In this document: positions 17,445 to 24,880 of the stretch, piece by piece
How the letters are laid out: every line of letters begins with the position of its first letter
Numbering within the stretch: the stretch's first letter is position 1
Assembly (NCBI RefSeq): GCF_000146325.1
Contig: NZ_GL397067.1
Span: 1,758,860 to 1,822,859, forward strand
From: Pediococcus acidilactici DSM 20284
Lineage (GTDB): Bacteria > Bacillota > Bacilli > Lactobacillales > Lactobacillaceae
Direction: 5' to 3'
DNA: 64,000 nt
The notes under the pieces: model-generated
Database searches by the model: none
The model's input: the letters and a program-made list of their open reading frames with translations, nothing else
Told to the model about the DNA's origin: nothing
Program-made: the position numbers and the translations under genes

Positions 17445-18094
17445 TAGGCGACACCTCGATTCGTCCGTTTTTCTAGGTACCGCATGTAGTAACTTAGCGG
17501 CATCGTGATAATGAGATACAATACTCCCACTACTAGATAAGAGTTAATCGTGTCAAAGGTGGTGGAGGCAATGTCGTTACCCACATACATCAGGTCAAAT
17601 CCAGCCACGAAAGCTAACACTGACGAATTCTTAACTAGGTTAATAAATTGGTTTCCTAAAGGTGGAATCACAATCTTAAAGGCCTGGGGCAAAACAATGT
17701 AACGCATCGCTTGGCTAAACGTCATTCCGTTTGACCGGGCCGCTTCCATTTGCCCCCCGCTTACCGATTGGATTCCCGCCCGCACCGTTTCGGCAATGAA
17801 AGCCGAAGTGTAGATGGTCAATCCAATGGTACCAGCGGTAAAACCGTTTACCGCGGGGACATACCGTGGAATCACAATGTAAAAGAACATGGTCACTACC
17901 AGTAGCGGAATGTTTCGAACCACTTCCACATAAATGCGGCCAATGGTCCGTGCTAACCGACTAGGCAAAACTTCCATGATGGCAAACAGCGATCCGATTA
18001 CTAAACTAAAAAATAACGCAATCAAACTACAAAGTAGCGTCTGTCCCAGTCCGCTAAAGAGCTCCGCACTATGATTAGTTAAAATATTAATCAT
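17444..18094 (-). CDS. Polar amino-acid ABC transporter permease
   Basis: 216 residues with about five transmembrane helices and a complete EAA loop (GQMEAARSNGMTFSQAMRYI) that docks to the ATPase. It belongs to the His/Glu/Gln/Arg permease family. The start overlaps the end of the binding-protein gene by 4 bases (18091-18094). It normally pairs with the second permease, which is truncated here. The likely substrate is glutamine, glutamate or a related polar amino acid; the sequence does not decide which. Confidence 0.9.
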   Translation of the reverse strand: MINILTNHSAELFSGLGQTLLCSLIALFFSLVIGSLFAIMEVLPSRLARTIGRIYVEVVRNIPLLVVTMFFYIVIPRYVPAVNGFTAGTIGLTIYTSAFIAETVRAGIQSVSGGQMEAARSNGMTFSQAMRYIVLPQAFKIVIPPLGNQFINLVKNSSVLAFVAGFDLMYVGNDIASTTFDTINSYLVVGVLYLIITMPLSYYMRYLEKRTNRGVA

Positions 18095-18924
18095 CGTTCC
18101 ACCTCCCGGTAATTAAATCCAGGAATATCGCCAAACCATTTCTTGATGAGTCGGTTATACTCCCCGTTTGCGATAATCTCTTCCAACGCTTGGTTAAGGT
18201 GTTTTTTCAACGCCGGTTGGTTTTGGTTAATGGCAATTCCGTAAGGTTCCTTAGTGAACGCCTTTCCGACCACTTTAAATTGGGGATTATCAACCGCCAT
18301 TCCAAATAAAATACCGTTATCCGTAGTTAAAGCCGCTCCCTGCCCGGATTTTAGTGCCGTAAGGGCTTGAGCATAGTCTTGCAACTGAATTACCTGTGCT
18401 TTAGGGGCAAATTTTTTAACGTTGCTGACCGAATTAGCACCAACCACCCCAATCACTTTGGTACCCGGATGGTTTAGATCCTTTACGCTATGAATCTTAC
18501 TATCTTTAGGAACTAACAGGGATTGTCCGGCATCAAAATAGGAGTCTGAAAAATCAACTACTTTTTGCCGGTCCTTAGTGATCGTCATCGTCGCAATCAC
18601 TGCATCCAAATTGCCATTCTTCAGCAGTGGAATCCGCGTTTGGCTAGTTACTTGAACAAACTCGGCCCGCGCATCCTTTCCCAACATCTGCTTCGTCAGC
18701 GCTTTAGCAATGTCAATATCAAACCCCTTAATCTGGGAGTCCTTTACGTCCATTAACCCAAACAACTTGGTATCGGCCTTTACCCCCCAAGTGAGGGTTT
18801 TAGTTTGCTGGGCGGTTTGCCAAGCGTCACGTTGTTTAGCTTCTTGCTTTGTACAACCACCTAGAATGCCCAGAAAAAGTACGGCTGTCAGTCCCAAGAA
18901 AAGCATTTTAAACCTTCTACGCAT
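18091..18924 (-). CDS. Amino-acid ABC transporter substrate-binding lipoprotein
   Basis: 277 residues. A lipoprotein signal (RRRFKMLFLGLTAVLFLG..LGGC) is followed by a SBP_bac_3 periplasmic-binding fold: ADTKLFGLMD, GFDIDIAKAL, DAVIATMTITKDRQKVVDFS and YGIAINQ. After lipidation it captures a polar amino acid outside the membrane. Start: the ATG at 18924 has AGGAGGT seven bases upstream; the GTG three codons earlier overlaps that ribosome binding site and is less likely. Third-last gene of the glnQ-like operon. Confidence 0.9.
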   Translation of the reverse strand: MRRRFKMLFLGLTAVLFLGILGGCTKQEAKQRDAWQTAQQTKTLTWGVKADTKLFGLMDVKDSQIKGFDIDIAKALTKQMLGKDARAEFVQVTSQTRIPLLKNGNLDAVIATMTITKDRQKVVDFSDSYFDAGQSLLVPKDSKIHSVKDLNHPGTKVIGVVGANSVSNVKKFAPKAQVIQLQDYAQALTALKSGQGAALTTDNGILFGMAVDNPQFKVVGKAFTKEPYGIAINQNQPALKKHLNQALEEIIANGEYNRLIKKWFGDIPGFNYREVER

Positions 18925-18936
18925 GGGGACCACCTC

Positions 18937-19677
18937 CTAGTGTTTGATAATCTTGCTGAGAAATTGGCGTGCCCGTTCGTTAGATGGTTGCCCGTCAAAG
19001 AATTCTTCCTTGCGGTCGTCTTCGAGGATCCGACCACCATCCATGAAAATCACCCGGTCCCCCACTTCACGAGCAAAGCCCATTTCGTGAGTCACCACTA
19101 CCATGGTCATGGCGGAATCGCGGGCAATTTGCTTCATAACGTTTAAAACATCATCGATCATTTCAGGATCGAGCGCGGACGTTGGCTCATCAAATAAAAT
19201 ACATTTAGGCTGCATCGCTAAACTACGGGCAATCGCAATACGTTGTTTTTGCCCCCCTGATAGCATGGCAGGCATGCTGTCTGCCTTTTCAGCTAGCCCA
19301 ACCCGGTCCAGCAGTTCCATTGCTAGTTGGCGGTTCTGCTCTTCAGGTCGTTTAAGCACGACCCGGGGAGCTAGCATAATGTTCTCTAAAACAGACTTGT
19401 TATCGTACAAGTTAAAATGTTGGAAAACCATTCCCACTTCTCGGCGAATTTTGTTGATATTGGTTTGGCGGTTGGCCAAGTCAAATCCGTTGACAATTAA
19501 TTGACCACCGTCAATACTTTCTAATCCGTTAATGGTTCGAATCAAGGTGCTTTTTCCTGAACCAGACGGTCCAATCAATACCACCGTTTCTCCCTTTTCG
19601 ATCGTTAGATTAACGTCGGTTAGGGCATGAAACTTACCGTAATACTTTTCCACATTATGAAATTCGATCATCGACAT
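18937..19677 (-). CDS. Polar amino-acid ABC transporter ATP-binding protein
   Basis: 246 residues. Walker A GPSGSGKST, Q-loop MVFQHFNLY, signature LSGGQKQR, Walker B CILFDEPTSALD, switch His in VVVTHEMGF: all intact. It is of the GlnQ/HisP type. It is the first gene of the operon ATPase - binding protein - permease - truncated permease, with very short intergenic gaps. Start ATG with GGAGGG. Confidence 0.93.
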   Translation of the reverse strand: MSMIEFHNVEKYYGKFHALTDVNLTIEKGETVVLIGPSGSGKSTLIRTINGLESIDGGQLIVNGFDLANRQTNINKIRREVGMVFQHFNLYDNKSVLENIMLAPRVVLKRPEEQNRQLAMELLDRVGLAEKADSMPAMLSGGQKQRIAIARSLAMQPKCILFDEPTSALDPEMIDDVLNVMKQIARDSAMTMVVVTHEMGFAREVGDRVIFMDGGRILEDDRKEEFFDGQPSNERARQFLSKIIKH

Positions 19678-19762
19678 CTTGATCCCTCCGTTTCCATTTA
19701 CCCGATTACATTAACGAAAGATTAAAATTAGATAAATTTTTGGTTATATTGACTATACTGGA

Positions 19763-19802
19763 CAAAAAAAGACCTGTCAAAGTAAATACATTGACAGGTC
19801 TT
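19763..19802 (-). terminator. Intrinsic terminator after the 19820-21193 gene pair
   Basis: AAGACCTGTCAA / TTGACAGGTCTT, 12 perfect pairs with a 10-base loop and seven T's on the minus strand. It separates the unknown envelope operon from the ABC transporter promoter. Confidence 0.85.
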
Positions 19803-19819
19803 AATAATTTATCATCAAA

Positions 19820-20668
19820 TCACTTCGAAAGTGAGGTTTGGCGCCGTTTATAAGCAATATTAATTTTTAAGCGGTATGGTTCATTTTCCACAATCATTCC
19901 AGAGCGACCGCGTACTTTCTTTTCGCCACCAATTAAAAACGCGTTTGCTAAATACAAGTGGTTTTCAGCTTTAGCGGCTTGGTAACTGGATAAGCCCACC
20001 TTGGTAATTTCGCCCACTGGAACGGCCTCCATTTGGTTCATTCCAGCTACCACAGTGGGTTTGCCAGCAACGAGTTGGACTTCCGCATACGGGATCGCCA
20101 CTCCCAAGTCGCCGATTGCGTACGTTTCGGTTTGCTGAGCAGGCATTTCTGCCCGTAATTCTTCGTCAGTCCGGCCCCCATAATCCATGAAGACCATCCC
20201 TGATTGAATCATCTTTTCCGCAATTTGTTCAATATTTTTTTGTTGGCGCGCAGATGAAACGATCGTGGCGGGTAACAGGGCCTTCTGGTCGAAAACTCCG
20301 CCTGGACTAGCAACTTGGCGGCTTTGTCGTTCTACCCGCGTAAGGCGGCGTCGGAATTCTTCTTTTTCCCGCACTTCTTCTGGCGTGCCCCCAATGTATT
20401 TTTCTAAAATTGGGGAAATATCAAACGGAGCCTGCTTATTAGTGAAATAGTAATAAATGTTCATAATTGAGAAATACAAGAAAATCAAAAAGATTGCTAA
20501 TAGCAGTAATCCTCTTGTATATGCGCCATTTTGGATAAAGCGAATCCCAATGTATAACAAATACCAATTCCCTACAAAGGCTGTGATAGTGTAAATTTGG
20601 TTCTTCAACTTACTCTTAACACTAATCATGCCCATGTAATGACTTACTAATGTTAGAAATGAAATCAC
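19820..20668 (-). CDS. Uncharacterised membrane-anchored protein
   Basis: 282 residues from a GTG start with GGGGGA upstream. Two hydrophobic helices occur near residues 28-45 and 52-72, then a charged linker (EEVREKEEFRRRLTRVERQSRQ) and a roughly 150-residue soluble domain, probably cytoplasmic by the positive-inside rule, rich in beta-type segments (VAIPYAEVQLVAGKPTVVAG). I do not recognise a characterised family; similar conserved hypothetical proteins occur in lactobacilli. It follows the Ser-rich envelope protein by 12 bases and ends at a strong terminator, so the two genes form an operon. Confidence 0.7.
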   Translation of the reverse strand: MISFLTLVSHYMGMISVKSKLKNQIYTITAFVGNWYLLYIGIRFIQNGAYTRGLLLLAIFLIFLYFSIMNIYYYFTNKQAPFDISPILEKYIGGTPEEVREKEEFRRRLTRVERQSRQVASPGGVFDQKALLPATIVSSARQQKNIEQIAEKMIQSGMVFMDYGGRTDEELRAEMPAQQTETYAIGDLGVAIPYAEVQLVAGKPTVVAGMNQMEAVPVGEITKVGLSSYQAAKAENHLYLANAFLIGGEKKVRGRSGMIVENEPYRLKINIAYKRRQTSLSK

Positions 20669-20680
20669 GTTTATCCCCCC

Positions 20681-21193
20681 TTATTGACCTGTATTAGTAT
20701 CAGTGGTCGTGGCCTTTTGGACGGCAGCCTGTTGGTTAGTATCCTGCTGCGAACTTGCTTGCCCTTGCGATGCAGCAGCTCCTGATCCTGAACTTGCATC
20801 TCCGGAACTATCCGTCGTGGTCTGGTCCTCATCATTTGCCCCACTAGAGGCCTTATCATTGCCAGTCGAATCCTTAGTCGTTTTCGAAGAAGAATTGTCT
20901 TGAGTTTGATCATCAGTTGGTTGTGAAGTTTCCCCACTGCTTGAAGTATCTTCACTCGGCTTGCTGCTTTCTTCAGAACTCGATGACGACTCTTCCGATT
21001 TATCTTTAGAATGTTCATCGTCGCTTGAAGGTTTCTTTTCTGGTTCACTGCTTTCAACTACTTTTGAAGAACGCACCGGCGCTCCTTCAGAAGTGTTGGT
21101 AGCTTTATTAACAATTACGTTTGTCGCACTTAGCGCAATTATCATCGTCACGATGGCAATCGGCGTTAAAAAAGGTGGTGTTCTGTATGCCAT
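20681..21193 (-). CDS. Ser/Thr/Asp-rich extracytoplasmic protein with N-terminal membrane anchor
   Basis: 170 residues from ATG at 21193 (GGAGGGAG upstream; an earlier ATG at 21226 puts this site inside the gene). Residues about 10-30 are hydrophobic (PIAIVTMIIALSATNVIV); there is no lipobox or sortase signal. The rest is low-complexity Ser, Thr, Asp, Glu, Gln and Gly with no Cys, resembling wall-spanning linkers. It may be a secreted or tethered stalk, or a glycosylation substrate. The function is unknown. A long antisense-like ORF in another frame of the same strand is an artefact of the biased composition. Confidence 0.7.
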   Translation of the reverse strand: MAYRTPPFLTPIAIVTMIIALSATNVIVNKATNTSEGAPVRSSKVVESSEPEKKPSSDDEHSKDKSEESSSSSEESSKPSEDTSSSGETSQPTDDQTQDNSSSKTTKDSTGNDKASSGANDEDQTTTDSSGDASSGSGAAASQGQASSQQDTNQQAAVQKATTTDTNTGQ

Positions 21194-21319
21194 TCTATCT
21201 CCCTCCATATTTCCAAACGTTAGCATACCAAAAAAACGCGCTCAGGTAAGCAAAACTCCCCCAAGTTTGCAATAACTTTAATATTTTATCTGATAAAGTT
21301 AACATTTAACTTATCCACA

Positions 21320-21766
21320 CTATGCGTGAACTTTTTTTGCACACTCTGCACAGATCCCATATAACTCAAAATGGTGTCCGGTAATCTCAGCACCCGGTAA
21401 CTGGTCGCTAAAAAAACTCAACGGACACATTTTTAATTCCTGCACTTTTCCACACTGGTTGCAAATAAAGTGATGGTGATGTGCATGCTGCTCGTTACAG
21501 TCCAGTTTTACTTCTGTTTTTCCGTCATTTTCGTTTTGATTTTCTTCCACAATTCCTAGTGCCGCAAATTCCTTAACGTTTCGGTAAATCGTGTTATGAC
21601 TCATCTTAGGAAATTGTAGCCGCATCAAGCGGTCTAATTCGGTTAATTCCAAATACCGATCACCGCTTTGCGCAAGCAACTCTAATAAACTCTGCCGCTG
21701 ACGCGTAATTTTATAGCCGTTCGCTTTTAAAATTTTAACCGCAATTGCAATTGGACTTTTATCCAC
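21320..21766 (-). CDS. Fur-family metalloregulator, probably Zur-like
   Basis: 148 residues: N-terminal winged helix (KITRQRQSLLELL, MSHNTIYRNVKEFAALGI) and C-terminal dimer domain with HAHHHHF, CNQCGK and a terminal CAEC, the structural zinc site shared by Fur, Zur and PerR. The PerR oxidation-sensing pattern cannot be judged reliably. The start is GTG with GAGGTGG. A 7-1-7 inverted repeat very close to the Zur box lies just upstream of the gene, which favours a zinc-responsive, self-regulated role. Confidence 0.85.
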   Translation of the reverse strand: MDKSPIAIAVKILKANGYKITRQRQSLLELLAQSGDRYLELTELDRLMRLQFPKMSHNTIYRNVKEFAALGIVEENQNENDGKTEVKLDCNEQHAHHHHFICNQCGKVQELKMCPLSFFSDQLPGAEITGHHFELYGICAECAKKVHA

Positions 21767-21784
21767 AGTTTGCCACCTCGTAAA

Positions 21785-21799
21785 TAGTAATTATTACGC
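21785..21799 (-). promoter_or_regulatory. Zur-box-like 7-1-7 operator upstream of the Fur-family gene
   Basis: Minus strand GCGTAAT-A-ATTACTA matches the Bacillus Zur box TCGTAAT-N-ATTACGA at 12 of 14 arm positions; it fits PerR or Fur boxes less well. It is 18 bases before the regulator's start codon. Confidence 0.6.
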
Positions 21800-21826
21800 T
21801 TTACATTAACATATTTAGGGGCGCAT

Positions 21827-22396
21827 TTAAACGTCCAAAGTTTGCTTTTTGACCTGCAAATAAAATGCGTCAAGTTTTTGCTTAGTAGCCTGCCAATCGT
21901 CGTTATCAATCACGGTTGCCTTTCCTTGTAGTTCACTTGGCAATTCCATATCTCGGCGATACTCAGGGCTGTTAATTCTTTTAGTGATTGAATCCATACT
22001 ATCCCCACGCTTTAACAGCCTTTGCTTCAATGTAGCTTCTTTTTGCACCCGCAAAAACAAAATTTCCACTTGGTCACCCAATTTTTGCTGGTAAGTAATT
22101 GCCCCGGCCGTGTCTAACACAATGCAAGCAATCGGGTTCTTTTGCCACGCCTGGGTGAGCCCTTCGTAGGAAGAGCCGTACCGGTAGTGAGCGTACTGAA
22201 CTTGTTCCAAATAATGATTTTGGTCGAACGAATCCGCCGTTTCAAAATAATAGTCCACCCCTTGCTTTTCATTAGTCCTTTGGGGGCGGGTGGTGTGCGT
22301 GATCACCTTCACAACGCCATAACGTTGGTTAAGATAGTCTGCTACCGTGGTTTTCCCCGAACCCGTAGGCCCCGCTATTACAATAATCTTATTCAT
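21827..22396 (-). CDS. Guanylate-kinase-like P-loop kinase
   Basis: 189 residues from MNKIIVIAGP. Walker A AGPTGSGKTT, then THTTRPQR..E.GVDYYF, the GMP-binding region of guanylate kinases, and RL.KRGD..SI.KRI lid residues. It is shorter and more divergent than a standard Gmk, so it may be a second, non-essential nucleotide kinase of the kind found in lactic acid bacteria. Start: the ATG at 22396 has GGAG at proper spacing; the ATG at 22426 would add ten residues before the P-loop. It ends about 60 bases before the Fur-family gene. Confidence 0.8.
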   Translation of the reverse strand: MNKIIVIAGPTGSGKTTVADYLNQRYGVVKVITHTTRPQRTNEKQGVDYYFETADSFDQNHYLEQVQYAHYRYGSSYEGLTQAWQKNPIACIVLDTAGAITYQQKLGDQVEILFLRVQKEATLKQRLLKRGDSMDSITKRINSPEYRRDMELPSELQGKATVIDNDDWQATKQKLDAFYLQVKKQTLDV

Positions 22397-22516
22397 TTCC
22401 CTTACTCCAAGCTTAAATATTTGCATTTTTGTTTAAAATGTTGTAAATTAAGGTATCGTATCAATTGGAAGCGCTTTTCCCGCTTCTAAAATTCATGATT
22501 TAGGAGGTTTATCATT

Positions 22517-22693
22517 ATGCAATTTAAAAAGTACAGCACAGCTTGGTACAGTATCGCACTTGATACTGAAAAGCAGGTTTTTATCGCTAATGATAAAGCC
22601 CAACCAGAGTTTCAAGCTACAGGCGTAACGATTGAAGAAGCAATTCAAAATCTTCAAAGCCTCGAAGAAAATTCATTCAGCAAGTTAGCATAA
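22517..22693 (+). CDS. Small orphan protein, 58 residues
   Basis: MQFKKYSTAWYSIALD... to ENSFSKLA, with a strong ribosome binding site TAGGAGG and its own terminator 36 bases downstream. Composition is soluble with a predicted beta start (AWYSIALDTEKQVFIA) and a C-terminal helix (IEEAIQNLQSLEEN); the shape recalls the HicB-like/short alpha-beta fold, but no toxin gene is adjacent. The function is unknown. A good ribosome binding site and terminator argue that it is a real monocistronic gene. Confidence 0.75.
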   Translation: MQFKKYSTAWYSIALDTEKQVFIANDKAQPEFQATGVTIEEAIQNLQSLEENSFSKLA

Positions 22694-22729
22694 CTTAACT
22701 CTTAAAAAGCTTTATCAAATGCAAGTAAG

Positions 22730-22764
22730 GAGGCCATGACCCGCGATGTCATGGCCTCTTTTTT
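22730..22764 (+). terminator. Terminator of the 58-residue protein gene
   Basis: GAGGCCATGAC / GTCATGGCCTC with a 7-base loop and six T's. It may also act in reverse for nothing evident. Confidence 0.9.
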
Positions 22765-22794
22765 GTTTGCTTTGCGCGCGCCCAATTTTTATTA

Positions 22795-23211
22795 CTATTG
22801 TTCTGCTTTCCGAATATATTGGTCCGCGTTATCTAACGCCTGCTTTAAGTTTAGGTAGGTTAGCCGCTTTCTAGCAGCTGCGTAATCAAGCCACGCCGCC
22901 ATGCTAATTTCTTCCTTCTGCAATCGAACTACCGTATCTTCAGGAACCTTTGCCGTAAATAGGGTCACTTTCTTGTCATTTTCGCCAACTCGATAATTTA
23001 AAACGTCGTAAAAACGATCGTCGACCGTGGCGATAATCCCAGTCTCCTCCCTAATCTCCCGCTCGGCGGCTTCAAGAGCCGATTCCGTATTTTCTAAATG
23101 TCCTTTAGGGAATCCCCAAAAACCGCTCGTAGCGCTTTTTAGCAATAAGTAATACGGCTCTTTTGCCCGCATTTGGTAAACTACTGCTCCGCCATCCAAT
23201 TCTAAAGCCAT
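22795..23211 (-). CDS. NUDIX hydrolase, Ap4A-hydrolase-like
   Basis: 138 residues. The complete Nudix box G-x5-E-x7-REUXEE is visible from [23 protein letters not shown], preceded by FWGFPKG, the pattern of bis(5'-nucleosyl)-tetraphosphatases. It probably cleaves dinucleoside polyphosphates, a housecleaning role. Start: the ATG at 23211 (MALELDGG) has GGAGGA six bases away; the ATG two codons earlier abuts the ribosome binding site directly. Confidence 0.85.
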   Translation of the reverse strand: MALELDGGAVVYQMRAKEPYYLLLKSATSGFWGFPKGHLENTESALEAAEREIREETGIIATVDDRFYDVLNYRVGENDKKVTLFTAKVPEDTVVRLQKEEISMAAWLDYAAARKRLTYLNLKQALDNADQYIRKAEQ

Positions 23212-23364
23212 CGTCATTCCTCCGTTTTTTGCTTACTTTTTTAATTATACCAGTCTCTAATTGCACTAGTTTAGCAAATTTAATCTAGGTGGATTTCTTG
23301 ATTTTCGTTGACAGTATTAACTTCATCCCGTATTATTAGAAAAACATTAGAGAGGAAGTGGCGT

Positions 23365-24753
23365 ATGCAACTAAAACATAATATTTTTCGTAAAGAATCA
23401 CTAGCTAATTATCTGAAGGTAGATTCTCAATTTGAAAAAACGCTGGGTGCTAAAGACCTCTTAGCCCTCGGAATCGGGGCAGTAATCGGTACCGGAATTT
23501 TCATTCTCCCCGGCACCGTGGCAGCGTTAAAAGCTGGTCCCTCAATCACCCTATCATTTGTGATTGCCGCCTTGGTTTGTGCTCTAGCAGGAATGTGTTA
23601 CGCAGAGTTTGCCGCCTCGATTCCCGTGGCGGGCAGCGCCTACTCCTACGGAACCATTATTTACGGGGAACTGCTCGGCTGGTTATTAGGTTGGGCGTTA
23701 ATTCTAGAGTACGTACTGGCCGTCGCGGCGGTTTCCACCGGGTGGTCTGCTTACTTTGGTTCCTTAATTAAGGGATTTGGCGGCCACCTCCCTGCAGCAA
23801 TTGCCGGGCCATTTGATCCCCAGCATGGGACTTATATTAATTTGTTTGCGGTAATCATTGTGCTTTTAATTGGCTTTCTATTAAACCGTGGTTTTAAGTC
23901 TTCAATCCGCATTAACAACTTAATGGTTTTCGTTAAAATTGCAATTATTTTAATTTTTATCGGCGTGGGTATTTTTTACGTTAAACCCAGCAACTGGCAA
24001 CCATACTTTCCATTTGGGATTCATGGAACCTTAGCTGGCGCATCCACCGTCTTCTTTGCTTATTTAGGATTCGACACCGTTTCGGCATCTGCAGCGGAAG
24101 TAAAAAATCCGGCTAAGAACATGCCTATTGGAATCATCGGTACGCTGATCGTTGCCACCATCTTTTACGTGGCGGTGGCAGTGGTACTAACTGGGATGGT
24201 GCCTTATAACGAGCTTAACGTGGCAAACCCCGTATCCTTTGCTTTACAATTAGTTCACCAGAACTGGATTGCGGGATTGCTATCCGTGGGTGCCCTAGCA
24301 GGGATGACCACCATGATGATTTCCATGATTTACGGTAGTTCTCGTTTAGTTTACGCAACCGGGCGGGACGGACTCCTGCCACGCTTGTTAGGCCAACTAG
24401 AAGGGCCGCACCGTTCACCCAAAAACGCTTTGATCGTCGTTACGATTTTTATCGCGTTACTTGGCGGATTCGTACCCCTTGATCAACTTACCAACCTAGT
24501 AAACATGGGAACCCTGTTTGCCTTCGGACTAATCTCGTTAGGGGTAATCCCCCTTCGTCGCCGCACCGACATCCCGGGGAACGGCTTTAAGGTACCTGGT
24601 TATCCAGTGATTCCGATCATTTCAGTTATCGCCTGTGTTTACTTGATTTCGACCCTTTCCTTAGAAACTTGGATTGGTTCAGCAATCTGGTTTGCAATCG
24701 GCTTAATCATTTACTTTAGCTATGGGATGCGGCATAGTAAACTGGCTGAATAA
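23365..24753 (+). CDS. Cationic-type amino-acid permease, APC family
   Basis: 462 residues, 12 hydrophobic segments. LLALGIGAVIGTGIFILPG in helix 1 and the FFAYLGFDTVSASAAEVKNP loop are hallmarks of the CAT/YfnA branch of APC transporters. Start: the ATG at 23365 follows AGAGGAAG; the upstream in-frame ATG at 23308 adds 19 polar residues with no ribosome binding site. It is transcribed alone and ends at the bidirectional terminator shared with the adenine deaminase gene. The substrate is uncertain. Confidence 0.87.
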   Translation: MQLKHNIFRKESLANYLKVDSQFEKTLGAKDLLALGIGAVIGTGIFILPGTVAALKAGPSITLSFVIAALVCALAGMCYAEFAASIPVAGSAYSYGTIIYGELLGWLLGWALILEYVLAVAAVSTGWSAYFGSLIKGFGGHLPAAIAGPFDPQHGTYINLFAVIIVLLIGFLLNRGFKSSIRINNLMVFVKIAIILIFIGVGIFYVKPSNWQPYFPFGIHGTLAGASTVFFAYLGFDTVSASAAEVKNPAKNMPIGIIGTLIVATIFYVAVAVVLTGMVPYNELNVANPVSFALQLVHQNWIAGLLSVGALAGMTTMMISMIYGSSRLVYATGRDGLLPRLLGQLEGPHRSPKNALIVVTIFIALLGGFVPLDQLTNLVNMGTLFAFGLISLGVIPLRRRTDIPGNGFKVPGYPVIPIISVIACVYLISTLSLETWIGSAIWFAIGLIIYFSYGMRHSKLAE

Positions 24754-24834
24754 AAATTATTCACCAATCTCCAGTTAATTTATGAACCTTAATTACCTTT
24801 GCTTGATTCTAAAAAAATAATTTACGTATAAAAA

Positions 24835-24876
24835 ATTGGAGCCTCTGGAAATTTATCTAGAGGCTCCAATTTTTTA
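24835..24876. terminator. Bidirectional terminator between permease and ade
   Basis: AATTGGAGCCTCT / AGAGGCTCCAATT, 13 pairs, with A and T runs on the two sides, between convergent genes. Confidence 0.9.
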
Positions 24877-24880
24877 TTTG

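Noticed and set aside
20671-21057. 128-residue basic ORF on the minus strand overlapping the Ser-rich gene
   Set aside because: It is a frame-shifted reading of a low-complexity gene without a ribosome binding site; the composition is an artefact.
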